DNA of 64,000 nucleotides from Streptomyces sp. NBC_00190 (GCF_036203305.1 NZ_CP108131.1:7626001-7690000); one strand, 5' to 3'; shown: positions 46,461 through 56,299, counted from the stretch's first letter. Notes: generated by a model from the sequence alone, not told the origin. Program-made: numbers and translations.

Positions 46461-47478
46461 TACGGGTCCACTCGAGGAGCCGGTCCGCAGGCCAGGTGTT
46501 GACGACGCGCCCGGCCGGGACCGCGCACGCCGCGGCCCGTTCGCAGCCGAGGATCTGCCAGTCCAGCTGGCCCGGCGCGTGCGCGTCCGTGTCGATCGCG
46601 AACAGGGTCCCGGCGTCGACGGCGAGGCGCAGCAGCCGCCGGGGCGGGTCCAGCCGCTCGGGCCGACTGTTGATCTCCACCGCGGTACCGGAGCCGGCGC
46701 AGGCGGCGAAGACGGCCTCGGCGTCGAACCGCGACTCGGGCCGGGTCCGCCCGGTCACCAGCCGTCCCGTGCAGTGGCCCAGTACGTCCAGCAGCGGATT
46801 GCGCACGGCCGCCAGCAACCGCCGGGTCATCGCGGGTGCCTCCATCCGCAGCTTCGAATGGACGGAGCCGACGACCAGGTCGAGCTGGTCCAGCAGCTCC
46901 GGTTCCTGGTCCAGTGAACCGTCGTCGAGGATGTCGCACTCGATGCCCGTCAGGAGTCTGAACGGCGCCCAGGTCTCGTTGAGCTCCGCCACCACCCGCA
47001 GCTGTTCCCGCAGCCGCTCCGGGGAGAGGCCGCGGGCGACGGTGAGCCGCGGCGAGTGGTCGGTGAGCACGGCGTACTCGTGCCCCAGCGAGGCCGCCGC
47101 CCGGCCCATCACCTCGATCGGGCTGCCCCCGTCCGACCAGTCGGAGTGCACGTGGCAGTCCCCGCGCAGCGCCGCCCGCAGGGCGGTGGCTGCTGTGGTG
47201 GCCGGGGGGCCCTCGGGGAGCGCGGCGGCCTCGTCCTCCAGCGTCTGCAGGTACGCCGGCACCGACCCGTCGAGGGCCTCGCGCACCACCTGGGCCGTCG
47301 TGGGGCCGATGCCCTTCACGGCTTCCAGGGAACCGGCCGCCGTGCGTGCGGCGGTCTCGTCCTCGCCCATCTGCCGGAGGGCGGCCGCGGCCGTCCGGAA
47401 GGCCCGCACCCGGTAGGTGGGCGCCTGGGCGCGCTCCAGCAGGAAGGCGATCCGGTCCAGCGCGGCCACCGGGTCCAT
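46447..47478 (-). CDS. PHP-domain phosphoesterase with helix-hairpin-helix region
   Basis: A 343-residue protein: N-terminal part like the 8-kDa region of family X polymerases ([19 protein letters not shown] then [16 protein letters not shown], a helix-hairpin-helix), then a PHP domain with metal motifs [34 protein letters not shown] and [10 protein letters not shown]. It lacks the polymerase palm, resembling the stand-alone PHP proteins of actinobacteria. Likely a metal-dependent phosphoesterase, possibly acting on nucleic-acid ends. Confidence 0.84.
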   Translation of the reverse strand: MDPVAALDRIAFLLERAQAPTYRVRAFRTAAAALRQMGEDETAARTAAGSLEAVKGIGPTTAQVVREALDGSVPAYLQTLEDEAAALPEGPPATTAATALRAALRGDCHVHSDWSDGGSPIEVMGRAAASLGHEYAVLTDHSPRLTVARGLSPERLREQLRVVAELNETWAPFRLLTGIECDILDDGSLDQEPELLDQLDLVVGSVHSKLRMEAPAMTRRLLAAVRNPLLDVLGHCTGRLVTGRTRPESRFDAEAVFAACAGSGTAVEINSRPERLDPPRRLLRLAVDAGTLFAIDTDAHAPGQLDWQILGCERAAACAVPAGRVVNTWPADRLLEWTRTRTV

Positions 47479-47533
47479 CGCGTACCTCCTGGACCCAGTG
47501 TGGCGGCGCGGCGGTGATCGCGCCGGACGGGTC

Positions 47534-48010
47534 TCACGCCTCCTGCGGGACCGCGGCGTCGAGGGCGGCGGTGAGGCGGTTCAGGCGGGTCTGGAGGTCG
47601 AGGATCTCGGCCAGCTCGAAGCCGGTCGCGGTCGCGATCCGCCGCGGTACCTCCACCGCGCGGGCGCGCAGCGCGGCGCCCTCCTCGGTGAGGTGCGCGT
47701 GCACGGAGCGCTCGTCCTCGGCGCTGCGCTCGCGGCGGACCAGACCGGCCGCCTCCAGCCGCTTGAGCAGCGGCGACAGTGTCCCGGAATCGAGCCGGAG
47801 GTGCTGCCCGATCTCCTTGACCGGCAGCTCGCCGTGCTCCCACAGCACCAGCATGACCAGGTACTGCGGGTAGGTCAGGCCCAGGTCCTTGAGGACCACG
47901 CGGTAGAGGCCGCCGAAGGCGCGGCTCGCCGCGTTCAGCGCGAAGCAGATCTGGCCGTCCAGGCGCAGGAAGTCCTGGTCGGGGTGGGTTGCGGTCGGCT
48001 TCTCGGTCAT
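47534..48010 (-). CDS. ohrR: OhrR organic-hydroperoxide-sensing MarR repressor
   Basis: A 158-residue MarR-family repressor. [20 protein letters not shown] holds the redox-sensing Cys22 characteristic of OhrR; DNA-binding region [20 protein letters not shown] and wing [14 protein letters not shown] follow. Oxidation of the Cys by organic peroxides releases DNA. It is divergent from ohr, with a 20-bp near-perfect palindrome between. ATG at 48010 gives the family-standard N-terminus. Confidence 0.9.
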   Translation of the reverse strand: MTEKPTATHPDQDFLRLDGQICFALNAASRAFGGLYRVVLKDLGLTYPQYLVMLVLWEHGELPVKEIGQHLRLDSGTLSPLLKRLEAAGLVRRERSAEDERSVHAHLTEEGAALRARAVEVPRRIATATGFELAEILDLQTRLNRLTAALDAAVPQEA

Positions 48011-48045
48011 GAGGGCCAGTGTACCCGGGGCAGACTTGCGAGGCA

Positions 48046-48065
48046 TTGAATTGTGCACAACTCAA
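48046..48065. promoter_or_regulatory. OhrR operator
   Basis: TTGAATTGTGCACAACTCAA, a 20-bp palindrome with a single mismatched pair (TTGA-N-TTGTGCACAA-N-TCAA), in the ohrR-ohr spacer; a further partial copy (CAATTGTGTGC) follows. Position and symmetry fit known OhrR operators. Confidence 0.75.
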
Positions 48066-48138
48066 TTGTGTGCTCTAATGGTGGAGCGAGGCCGACCGAC
48101 GGCCGCCGCAACGGTTCACTTCTGCGAGAGGAACTCCG

Positions 48139-48549
48139 ATGGACGCGCTGTACACCGCTGTCGCCACCGCCAACGGCCGCGAGGGCCGCACCGTCAGCTC
48201 CGACGGCCAGCTCGACCTCGCCCTCGCCATGCCCCCGGCGCTCGGCGGCAACGGGCAGGGCACCAACCCCGAGCAGCTCTTCGCGGCCGGCTACGCGGCC
48301 TGCTTCGCCAGCGCGCTCGGCCTGGTCGGCCGCCAGGCCAAGGCCGACACCAGCGAGGTGTCGGTCACGGCGGAGGTCTCCATCGGCAAGGACGGCGCCG
48401 GCTTCGGCCTGGGCGTGGTCCTGCGCGTCGAGCTCCCCGAGTCCCTGGCGGGCGAGACGGGCACCCTGCTGGTCAAGCAGGCGCACGAGGTCTGCCCGTA
48501 CTCCCGTGCCACGCGCGGCAACATCGACGTGGACCTCGTGATCGAGTAA
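48139..48549 (+). CDS. ohr: Organic hydroperoxide resistance protein Ohr
   Basis: A 136-residue OsmC-fold thiol peroxidase that reduces fatty-acid and other organic hydroperoxides. The two catalytic cysteines are Cys55 in GYAACFASAL and Cys119 in AHEVCPYSRA. GAGAGGAA precedes the ATG. It is divergent from its regulator ohrR with the operator between. Confidence 0.93.
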   Translation: MDALYTAVATANGREGRTVSSDGQLDLALAMPPALGGNGQGTNPEQLFAAGYAACFASALGLVGRQAKADTSEVSVTAEVSIGKDGAGFGLGVVLRVELPESLAGETGTLLVKQAHEVCPYSRATRGNIDVDLVIE

Positions 48550-48625
48550 AGATGCCGGACGCCGGGCGGGCGGCCACGATGGAGGGAAACCGACTCGTAC
48601 GGGGGCCGCTCGCCAGGAGGCGCCG

Positions 48626-50299
48626 ATGGCGCACACCTACGCAACCGACGTACTGGTCGCCGGAGCCGGCCCGGTCGGACTGACCGCGGCGCTGGAGCTC
48701 CGCAGACGCGGAGTCTCCTGCCGGATCGTCGACCGGCTGCCCGCCCGCCTCCCGTTCGCCAAGGCCGTGGGCATCCAGCCGCGCACCCTGGAGATCTGGG
48801 ACCGGATGGGACTGGTCCGCACCGTCCTGGACGCGGCCGTCCCGATGCGCGGCCAGCTCGCGTACGTCAACGGCGCCGAGCAGGCGCGCATCGAGCTCGC
48901 CCTGCCGCCCGAGGTTCCGTACGGGTTCGCCGCGCTGCCCCAGTACGAGACCGAGCGCATCCTCGACGAGTTTTTGGCCCGGTTCGCCACCTCGGTCGAG
49001 CGCGGCACCGAGCTGGTTTCGTTCACCCAGGACGCCGACGGGGTGACCAGCCGGCTGCGCACCCCTTCCGGCGCGGAGGATGAAGTACGGACCCGCTTCC
49101 TGATCGGCTGCGACGGCGCGCACAGCATCGTCCGCAAGGGGCTGGGGCTCGGCTACGAGGGCGGAGCCTTCCCCGAGGAGTTCATGCTCGGCGACGTCGA
49201 ACTCGACTGGGACCTGCCGCACGAGTACGGCGTGCGCTCCATGCACCGGGGCGAGGACGGCACGATCGACGACACGCTGGTGTGCATCCCGCTGCCCGGC
49301 CCCGGCAGGTACCGGGTGTCGATGACGGTGCCGCCCGAGTTCTCGGCCGCGCGGCAGGACGGGGCCGCCTCCGACGGGGTCGCCCACGGCCTGGAGAGAG
49401 GCCGGGCCCCCGGACTCGCCGACATCCAGACCGTCCTGGACCGGCTCTCGCCGCACCCCACCACGGCCTCCAACATGCGCTGGACCTCGGTGTTCCGCAT
49501 CAGTCACCGGATCGTGGACCGCTACGGCGACGGCCGCATCTTCGTCGCCGGGGACGCGGCGCACATCCACCCGCCCACCGGCGCCCAGGGCATGAACACC
49601 GGCATCCAGGACGCCTGGAACCTGGCCTGGAAGCTCGCCCTCGCCATCGACGGCGGCGCCCGTCCCGACCTGCTCGCGAGCTACGACGCCGAACGCCGGC
49701 CCGTGGGCGAGGAGGTCGTCAGCCGCACCGTGCGGCACGCCGCCGAGGGGGTCCAGGCCGACCCGGAGGACAAGGCGACGCTGCTGATGCGCGAGGCCCA
49801 ATTGCTCGTCGGCTACCGGGGCAGCCCGCTCGTCGACCCGCCGGGCGAGGGCCCCGGACCCCAGCCGGGCGACCGGGCCCCGGACTGCGCCGGCCTCACC
49901 GCACCGATTGCCGCCTACCCGCTGCGCTTGTACGACGTCCTGCGCAACCGCGGACACCTGCTGGTGCTGTACGGGGGCGGGAACGGGTCCGCGGGCGGGG
50001 CCGGGGCGGGGGACGGCCGGTGGATCGACGAACTCGCGCGGACGGCACGGGAGTCGTCAGGGGACCGGGTGGAGACCTGCGTGGTGCTCGAACCCGACGC
50101 CCCGGCCGCCGCCTGCCGGGGCGGCCTACCCGCCTACCGCGACACCGGCGGCGAGTTCGCCCGCCTCTACGCGGCCGACCGGCCGACGGCCTTCGTGATC
50201 CGCCCCGACGGCTACCTCGGCGCCCGCCTCTCGCCACCCACGGCGCAGGCACTGCGCACGCACCTCGCGGGCACCTTCGCCGCCACGGACCAGGGGTAG
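48626..50299 (+). CDS. FAD-dependent aromatic monooxygenase (PheA/TfdB type)
   Basis: A 557-residue class A flavoprotein hydroxylase. GAGPVGLTAALELRRRG (residues 13-29) binds FAD, GCDGAHSIVRKGLG is the DG motif, and GDAAHIHPPTGAQGMNTGIQ (from about residue 310) is the second FAD site. A C-terminal thioredoxin-like domain (about 420-557) ends YADRPTAFVIRPDGYLGAR-like, as in phenol and rifampicin hydroxylases. Substrate unknown: a phenol, polyketide or rifamycin-like drug is possible. Confidence 0.88.
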   Translation: MAHTYATDVLVAGAGPVGLTAALELRRRGVSCRIVDRLPARLPFAKAVGIQPRTLEIWDRMGLVRTVLDAAVPMRGQLAYVNGAEQARIELALPPEVPYGFAALPQYETERILDEFLARFATSVERGTELVSFTQDADGVTSRLRTPSGAEDEVRTRFLIGCDGAHSIVRKGLGLGYEGGAFPEEFMLGDVELDWDLPHEYGVRSMHRGEDGTIDDTLVCIPLPGPGRYRVSMTVPPEFSAARQDGAASDGVAHGLERGRAPGLADIQTVLDRLSPHPTTASNMRWTSVFRISHRIVDRYGDGRIFVAGDAAHIHPPTGAQGMNTGIQDAWNLAWKLALAIDGGARPDLLASYDAERRPVGEEVVSRTVRHAAEGVQADPEDKATLLMREAQLLVGYRGSPLVDPPGEGPGPQPGDRAPDCAGLTAPIAAYPLRLYDVLRNRGHLLVLYGGGNGSAGGAGAGDGRWIDELARTARESSGDRVETCVVLEPDAPAAACRGGLPAYRDTGGEFARLYAADRPTAFVIRPDGYLGARLSPPTAQALRTHLAGTFAATDQG

Positions 50300-50312
50300 T
50301 CCCACCGACCGG

Positions 50313-50681
50313 TCATGACCGGCCGTCCCCGCGGGCGGCCTCCCGGCGCCCGCGCTTGCCCAGCGGGGCCTGCGAGAGGTCCTGGGCCGTGGACTTGAGC
50401 CGCTTGAACCCGTACCCGCGCTCGGTCAGCCAGCTCTCCGCCGCGAGTTCGGCCCGGGCCGTCGCGTCGAGGATGTCCTCCTCCGCCTCGCCCGAGTCAA
50501 GGAAGCGGAAGGTGAAGGAGGGGCGGACGGCGACGTCGTCGTACGTGAGGTGCCCCTCGGTGGTGAAGGCCGCGTACAGCACGTCGTGTTCGGGAGCGGC
50601 GGCCGTCAGCTCGGCCCGCTGGTCGGCCGTGAGGTTGTCGAAGGAGCCGCGGACGGTGATGCGGAAGGTACGGGAGCTCAT
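50313..50681 (-). CDS. DUF6204 family protein
   Basis: A 122-residue soluble protein: FRITVRGSFDNLTADQRAEL, EHDVLYAAFTTEGHLTYD and SFTFRFLDSGEAEED match my recollection of actinobacterial DUF6204. Predicted alpha/beta with a basic C-terminal tail (GKRGRREAARGD). Function unknown; no operon partner. Convergent with the monooxygenase gene. Confidence 0.75.
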   Translation of the reverse strand: MSSRTFRITVRGSFDNLTADQRAELTAAAPEHDVLYAAFTTEGHLTYDDVAVRPSFTFRFLDSGEAEEDILDATARAELAAESWLTERGYGFKRLKSTAQDLSQAPLGKRGRREAARGDGRS

Positions 50682-50833
50682 CTCGGCACCCTAGAACGCA
50701 CCTTTCGCCCCCCGCACCGGGATATTCCGCGCGGCGGCGGCCGACGCGCCCGCCCCAGCGCCGGGGGAACGGCCGAAGCCCGGGACCCGCAGCACATTTT
50801 GGATTGGCGGACGATCCTCAATACGATCCGGCG

Positions 50834-52111
50834 ATGATCACAACAAAACGGCTTGCGGCCGGGGCGTGCGGCCTGCTCGCAGCCCTGGCCGTCGGGCTCT
50901 TCCCGGCGAGCGCCACCGCCGCCGACGGACCGACGGCGAAGGAACCCCCGAAGGTCGACCTCGTCCTCGACGTCAGCGGCTCCATGCGGGCCACCGACAT
51001 CGACGGCCAGTCCCGGATGGTCGCCGCGAAGCAGGCCTTCAACGAGGTCATCGACGCGGTCCCGGGCGAAGTACGGCTCGGCATACGGACCCTGGGCGCC
51101 ACCTACCCCGGTGAGGACAAGGCGCTCGGCTGCAAGGACACCAAGCAGCTGTACCCGGTCGGACCGCTCAACCGGACGGAGGCGAAGACCGCCGTCGCGA
51201 CGCTCGCCCCCACCGGCTGGACGCCGATCGGCCCCGCCCTGCTCGCCGCGGCCCAGGACCTGGACGGCGGTGACGCAACCAAGCGGATCGTGCTCATCAC
51301 CGACGGCGAGGACACCTGCGCCCCGCTCGACCCGTGCGAAGTGGCGCGCGACATCGCCGCCAAGGGCATTCACCTGGTCATCGACACCCTCGGCCTGGTC
51401 CCGGACGCCAAGACCCGGGCCCAGCTCACCTGCATCGCCGAGGCAACCGGCGGTACGTACACCTCGGTGCAGCACACCGCCGAACTCTCCGGCAGGGTCA
51501 AACAGCTGGTCGACCGGGCCGCCGACCCGGTCGTCAACCCCGTGGCCACCGAGGGCGCCAAGCAGTGCGCGGGCGCCCCCCAGCTGAAGCCCGGCCTCTA
51601 CAGCGACCGCGAGACCTTCGGCGAACACCGCTGGTACCGGGTCGACGTCCGCCCCGGCCAGGAGCTGCGCGCCTCGGTGAGCATCGCCGCCGACCGCGCC
51701 GTCAACAACGACTACGGCGTCCTGCTGCGCGCCACCACCGTGCACGGCCGCGAGATCGTCCGGGGCTCGGAGGCGGGTGACGGGCGTACCGACGTCCTGT
51801 CCACCGGCCTGCGCTACCCGAAGGCCGAGATCGACGGCGTGGACGAGCAGGCCGCGGAGGCGACGGAGACCGTCTGCATCCAGGTCAGCAACTCCTTCTC
51901 CGCCCCCGCCTCCGTCAAGACCACCCCGGGCATGCCCGTCGAGCTGACCATCGACGTGGTCGACGGACCCGACGAGGCGTCCGACGCCGCCTCCTTCGGC
52001 CTCGGCCGCGGTTGGTGGCTGCTGGCCGTCCTGGTGCTCATCGGGCTGGCGGCCGGTGTGGTGTGGGGATGGATCTCACGCTGGCGCATCTCCGTCTGGA
52101 GGACCAACTGA
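50834..52111 (+). CDS. Exported membrane-anchored VWA-domain protein
   Basis: A 425-residue protein. Signal peptide KRLAAGACGLLAALAVGLF (residues 5-23); VWA domain from about 39 with MIDAS DVSGSM, later GWTPIGPAL and ITDGEDTC; a C-terminal all-beta domain (about 245-385); one membrane helix WWLLAVLVLIGLAAGVVWGW near the end with a short basic cytoplasmic tail. A surface metal-dependent adhesion or assembly protein. The next gene starts inside its stop (TGATG), so the two are coupled. Confidence 0.85.
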   Translation: MITTKRLAAGACGLLAALAVGLFPASATAADGPTAKEPPKVDLVLDVSGSMRATDIDGQSRMVAAKQAFNEVIDAVPGEVRLGIRTLGATYPGEDKALGCKDTKQLYPVGPLNRTEAKTAVATLAPTGWTPIGPALLAAAQDLDGGDATKRIVLITDGEDTCAPLDPCEVARDIAAKGIHLVIDTLGLVPDAKTRAQLTCIAEATGGTYTSVQHTAELSGRVKQLVDRAADPVVNPVATEGAKQCAGAPQLKPGLYSDRETFGEHRWYRVDVRPGQELRASVSIAADRAVNNDYGVLLRATTVHGREIVRGSEAGDGRTDVLSTGLRYPKAEIDGVDEQAAEATETVCIQVSNSFSAPASVKTTPGMPVELTIDVVDGPDEASDAASFGLGRGWWLLAVLVLIGLAAGVVWGWISRWRISVWRTN

Positions 52112-52923
52112 TGCGTACCGTACGCACACTGACCGCCGCCCTGCTGACCGCGGCCGCCGCCCTCACGGTGGCGGGGACGGCCGCGGGGACGGCCGCGGCG
52201 GACACCGCGACGGCGAGCCCCAGCCCCGGTAACGGCTCGAAGTCCGGGCAGGGCGAGGCCGCCCCGACCGAGGCCGGTACGAGCTTCCGTACCGCCACGG
52301 CGATGCGCCCGGGCCAGCGGGCCACGGCCGGCGCGTCCACCGGCGACTACCTCTACTGGGTCCTTCCCGTCGACGCGCAGCAGCGCGCGACCGTGAAGGC
52401 AACGGTCACGCTGCCCGAATCCGCGAGCCGGCACGGCGCCGCGACCTGGCAGCTCGACGTGTACGACGGGCTGCGCCGCAGGCAGGCGTGCACCTACGGC
52501 ACGCAGACCAGGGCCGCGGGCAAGGACGCGGCCTCGGTGGAGCTGTCCTGCACCCTGCGTACGGTCCGGGCCGCGGCCGAGCAGTGGGCCAACGACCCGC
52601 TGCCGGGCAGCTACTACGTGCGCCTGACCGTCGTCAATCTGCCGGAGGAGGACCTCGGCCTGCCGGTACGCGCGGCAGTGGAGGCCTCCGTGCAGGAGAC
52701 GGGCGGCGCCCACGCCGTGGACGGCGCCCTCGCCACGCCGCTGGTTCCGGCCACCGTGACCGGGTCGCTGCGCGAGCCGGAGGACGGCTGGTCCGGCGGC
52801 TGGTGGTCGGACCGCTGGCTCTGGACGGCGGCAGGAGGGATCCTGGGCGCCCTGGCGGGCATCTTCGGCTACTCCCTGACGCGCGGCGCGGGCCGCCCGT
52901 CCCGGGTGCCGCCCCGCGCCTGA
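52111..52923 (+). CDS. Exported single-anchor partner of the VWA protein
   Basis: A 270-residue protein with signal peptide (AALLTAAAALTVAGTAAG), a Ser/Pro/Gly linker, a beta-rich domain (about 55-200: SFRTATAMRPGQRATAG, GDYLYWVLPVD, WQLDVYDGLRRRQAC) and a C-terminal helix WLWTAAGGILGALAGIFGYSL with basic tail. Its topology mirrors the preceding VWA protein. Family not recognised by name. Start overlaps the VWA stop by one base, implying stoichiometric expression and perhaps a surface complex. Confidence 0.8.
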   Translation: MRTVRTLTAALLTAAAALTVAGTAAGTAAADTATASPSPGNGSKSGQGEAAPTEAGTSFRTATAMRPGQRATAGASTGDYLYWVLPVDAQQRATVKATVTLPESASRHGAATWQLDVYDGLRRRQACTYGTQTRAAGKDAASVELSCTLRTVRAAAEQWANDPLPGSYYVRLTVVNLPEEDLGLPVRAAVEASVQETGGAHAVDGALATPLVPATVTGSLREPEDGWSGGWWSDRWLWTAAGGILGALAGIFGYSLTRGAGRPSRVPPRA

Positions 52924-53039
52924 CAACCGGCCGCGGCAGGCGGCCGCGGTCCCGGGGACGCCTCCCGGGGCTGCGGCCGTCCGCGTGGATTGACGCGTTC
53001 CACGGGTATGGCGCGGCCTCGCCGGGGCAGACGCCGAGC

Positions 53040-53417
53040 ATGAGCTTCCAGCATCCCGCGGAGAAGGGGAAGAAGGGCGACGGCGGGATCGGCCGCTTCG
53101 AGAAGCTGGCCGAGCTCGCCTCCAACTTCACGAGTTCCGCCTTCTTCTCGATGCTGTGCGTGGCCCTCGTGGCGGCTTTCGTCGCCGTGCACGTGGCCCA
53201 TATGCCGATGGAATGGCAGCACCTCGCGGGTGACGCGATGGGCGCGGTCGCGCTTCTCCTGCTGGCCCTGCTCAAGAACTCCGAGCGCCGGGCCGAGCAC
53301 GCCATCCAGCGCAAGCTGGACGCCATCGCCGCCGCCCTCCTGGAGCAGCAGCAAGGCGAGCCGGGCCAGGCCCACGAGGACCTGGAGAAGGCGATCCGGA
53401 TGGAGGAGCGCCAGTAG
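53040..53417 (+). CDS. Low-affinity iron permease-like small membrane protein
   Basis: A 125-residue protein with two membrane helices (FFSMLCVALVAAFVAVHVA and LAGDAMGAVALLLLALLK) and the conserved ERRAEHAIQRKLDAIAAALLE segment, which I recognise from the bacterial Iron_permease (FET4-like) family. These short proteins usually carry EWQHLAGDAM as here. Iron transport is a family-name inference, not shown. ATG at 53040. Confidence 0.75.
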   Translation: MSFQHPAEKGKKGDGGIGRFEKLAELASNFTSSAFFSMLCVALVAAFVAVHVAHMPMEWQHLAGDAMGAVALLLLALLKNSERRAEHAIQRKLDAIAAALLEQQQGEPGQAHEDLEKAIRMEERQ

Positions 53418-53446
53418 CGAGGGCCGACGGACATGGCGCCCGGGCC

Positions 53447-54448
53447 CTATGCGCGGGCCGCTTCGCTTCCCAGGAGTTCCGCGCCGAGCGGAGTGATGGT
53501 GTGCACGACCGACTTGCCACGCCGGCTCGTGGTGATCAGATTGGCGTTGCGCAACACCGTCGCGTGCTGGCTCGCCGCCGCCACCGAGACGTTCAGACGC
53601 CGCGCGAGCTCGGTGGTGCTGCACCCCTCGGCGGCCACCTTCAGCGCGGCGGCCCGGGTGCGCCCCAGCAGTGCGCCCAGCGACTGGTCGGCCGCTTCCC
53701 CGGCACCCCACAGCGCGGCGCCGGCCTCCGCGTCATTGATGGTGGGGATCGCGAGGGTGGGTGCCGAGTCGGCGTCCGACGGGTCCCACAGCAGCCTCGC
53801 GTCCCGCCACAGGAAGACCGTCGGAGCGATGACGAGACCCCGTCCCCCGAGGTGGACCTCGACGTCCCGGTGGTAGCGCATCTCCAGAACGGGCGCCCGC
53901 CACCGCACCAGCGGAACGCACATTCCCTCCAAGAGCCGTTCGACCCCGCCGTCGAGCAGCGTCCGCGCGAAGGTGGTGCGTACCCCCTCCATATGGGTCC
54001 TCGCCCGGCTCCAGTAGGGAGCGATGATCGCCTCGTTGCAGGCGGCGAGCCCCGCGGCGAAGTGGCGGCGGGCCTCGAGGCCGCCCTCCGCCAGGGTCCG
54101 GGCCCACGACAGCTGTGAAGGGTGGAAATCGATGTGCTCGAGCTCGGTCCGTATCCGGTCGGGCGATGCGCGCAGCAGGTTGTCGATCCCTTCCTCGATG
54201 GACGGCGAGTTGCCCATCAGCATCGTCAGATCGATGTCCGGGCCGTCCACGGACAGCAGGCTCGTCACCGGGCGGGTCGCCGCCCCCAGCCGTCCGCGCG
54301 CCATCGAGTCCCAGGGGCGGAAGGGCAGGGCGTTGGCGGCGCAGTCGCGCAGCAGTTTCAGCCCCATCATGGTTTCCGTGGCCGCGCCGAGCGTCGCGGC
54401 CACCCGGGTCCGGGCCAGATCATCGGCGGTGAAATGAATGCGCAGCAC
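53447..54448 (-). CDS. ArsR-family winged-helix regulator with large N-terminal domain
   Basis: A 333-residue protein. The C-terminal 80 residues form a winged helix: ALKVAAEGCSTTELARRLNVSVAAASQHATVLRNANL, with the typical ASQHA recognition helix. The N-terminal 240 residues (MLRIHFTADDLARTRVA) match the DUF5937-type domain of actinobacterial ArsR-like regulators. Ligand and targets unknown. It ends 29 nt after the iron-permease-like gene, convergent. Confidence 0.82.
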   Translation of the reverse strand: MLRIHFTADDLARTRVAATLGAATETMMGLKLLRDCAANALPFRPWDSMARGRLGAATRPVTSLLSVDGPDIDLTMLMGNSPSIEEGIDNLLRASPDRIRTELEHIDFHPSQLSWARTLAEGGLEARRHFAAGLAACNEAIIAPYWSRARTHMEGVRTTFARTLLDGGVERLLEGMCVPLVRWRAPVLEMRYHRDVEVHLGGRGLVIAPTVFLWRDARLLWDPSDADSAPTLAIPTINDAEAGAALWGAGEAADQSLGALLGRTRAAALKVAAEGCSTTELARRLNVSVAAASQHATVLRNANLITTSRRGKSVVHTITPLGAELLGSEAARA

Positions 54449-54596
54449 CGAGCGTCCCCCGTCGCCGTCGACCCGGCGCCACTGGAACGCCAGCCGCAGT
54501 CTGCGCCGTGCCCAGGGCCTCGTCCAGCGGTTATTGAGCCAGGACTCAAGAGCTGTCCGCCGCGGACGGCAATCGAGTGGGGGAGCTGGGGGTGGC

Positions 54597-54788
54597 TAAG
54601 TGGCCTCGGGGAAGTGGGGCACGTCCCCGTGCCGCTCCCCCGGCTACCGCTGGGAGGTGCCCCCAGGCACGGTGCCTCGCCGCGTTGTCGCAGTACCCGA
54701 GTACGTCCAGTACAAGGGCACTGCTCCGCCTTGCGATGCACCGCACCGGACGACGCGGAAACGCACCCCACTTCCCCGAGGCCGCTTA
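54597..54788. mobile_element. MITE-like element with 23-bp terminal inverted repeats
   Basis: 192 bp bounded by TAAGTGGCCTCGGGGAAGTG (start of the left arm, 54597-54619) and its complement at 54766-54788, matching at 22 of 23 positions. No coding capacity. TA at both edges suggests TA target duplication. The interior (CTGGGAGGTGCCCCCAG, GAGTACGTCCAGTACAAG) looks like a dispersed intergenic repeat I recall from other Streptomyces genomes. It abuts the stop of the aryl-AMP ligase remnant. Confidence 0.75.
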
Positions 54789-56144
54789 GACCGGCCCTTC
54801 CTTGAGGCGGCCGGTCACCACCAGGTTGCCGTCCGGGGTGAGCCGCGCGAGGACGCCGGTGCGGAAGTAGCCGTCGGTGGTGAAGGAGCGTGCGTTGTGG
54901 TCGGGGGCCCGGTAGTACCCTCGCAGGGTGTACGGACCGCGGGCGAGGAGCTCGCCGGGCTCCCCGTCGGGTACGTCCTCTCCGTCGACGTCGACGATGC
55001 GGATCTCGTCGTCGGGCGAGAGCGGGCGGCCCTGCGTGGTGAGCACGGTCTCTTCCGGATCGGCGGGCCGGGTGAGGGTGAGCAGCCCCTCGGCCATGCC
55101 GAAGACCTGCTGCAGGCGACAGCCCAGCGCGGGGCCCAATCGCTCGGCGGTCGTCCGGTGCATGGGCGCGCCGCCGATCTGCACGAGGCGCAGACTGCTC
55201 AGCTCCGTCTGGACCGTGGGGAGTGCGTCGAGCCAGAGCTGGGCGACGGCGGGCACCACCGAGGTGATGGTGACCCGCTCCCGTCCGATGACCGGAAGGC
55301 ATTCGGCGGGTCCCGGGTTCTCGGCCAGGACGACCGTGCCTCCGGCGGAGAGGGTGCCGACGATGCCGGGGCAGCCGAAGGCGAAGGTGGACTCGGCGGG
55401 CTGCGCGGCGAGATACACGTCGTTCTCGGTGAGCGACACCAGCTCGGCGGCGGCCCGCGCCTGATAGGCGTAGTCGTTGTGGGTGCGCGGAATGAGCTTG
55501 GGCGGCGCGCTGGTACCGCCGGAGAGCAGGAAGAAGGCCACCTGGTCGGCGCTCTGCGCGAGCGCCGGCTCGGGCGGGGCGTCGATCGAGCCCAGCGGGC
55601 TGTACTGGCAGCCCGACGGGTCGGTCGTGAGGCCGCCGTACGGGGACGGGGCGCCCGGTGCCTCAAGGGTGAACACCCGCCGCAGGAAAGGCTCTTGGGC
55701 CGCGATGTCCGCGGCCATCGCCGTGTGGTCGAAGCCCTGGAACGTCGAGGGGCCGACGTAGCCGACGGCCTGGGCGACCCGCACGAGGTGGGACACCTCG
55801 GACGCTCGGTGCGAGACCGGGCAGAACACGGGGACCCCGCCGGCGCGCATCAGCGCGAACACGGTGACGACGAACTCGGGAACGTTGGGTAGCTGGACGA
55901 CGACCCGCTGCCCGGGCCGGAGGCCGCGCAGCCGGAATCCTGCGGCCATGCGGCTCACGCGCCGGTTCAGGGCCGCGTACGTGATGCGGGTGCCGGAGTG
56001 CACGAGCGCGGTCCGTGGTCCGTACTGCAGGGCCCAGCCACGCAACAGGTTGTCCAGCGTATTGCCACGCCAGTGCCCGGCTGCCCAGTAGCGGTCGACG
56101 AACTCCTCGGGCCAGGGCGTGCAGCCGTTGAGCATGGACGTCAT
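54786..56144 (-). pseudogene. Truncated aryl-AMP ligase (DhbE/EntE-like)
   Basis: 452 residues of an adenylation enzyme; the family is usually about 540. It opens GCTPWPEEFVDRYWAAGHWRG as in 2,3-dihydroxybenzoate or salicylate-AMP ligases, and has SGGTSAPPKLIPRTHNDY (phosphate loop), GMAEGLL and YFRTGVLARLTPDGNLVVTGR. It stops just after GRLKEGPV, where GRxKDxI and the C-terminal lid with the catalytic Lys should follow. The stop lies at the MITE border. No siderophore genes adjoin. Adenylation activity is probably lost. Confidence 0.75.
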
Positions 56145-56299
56145 TCGCTTCCTTCGGTACTGGTCACACCCCGCCGCCTTGACCTTGGCATCCAATCCGT
56201 CAACACCCCCGCACACAATGAGCCTTCCCGACCATGGACGCTGAACTCCCTCGGCAGAAGGCCCAATGGGAGCCGCTGACCAGGAGGAATGGCTGCCGG

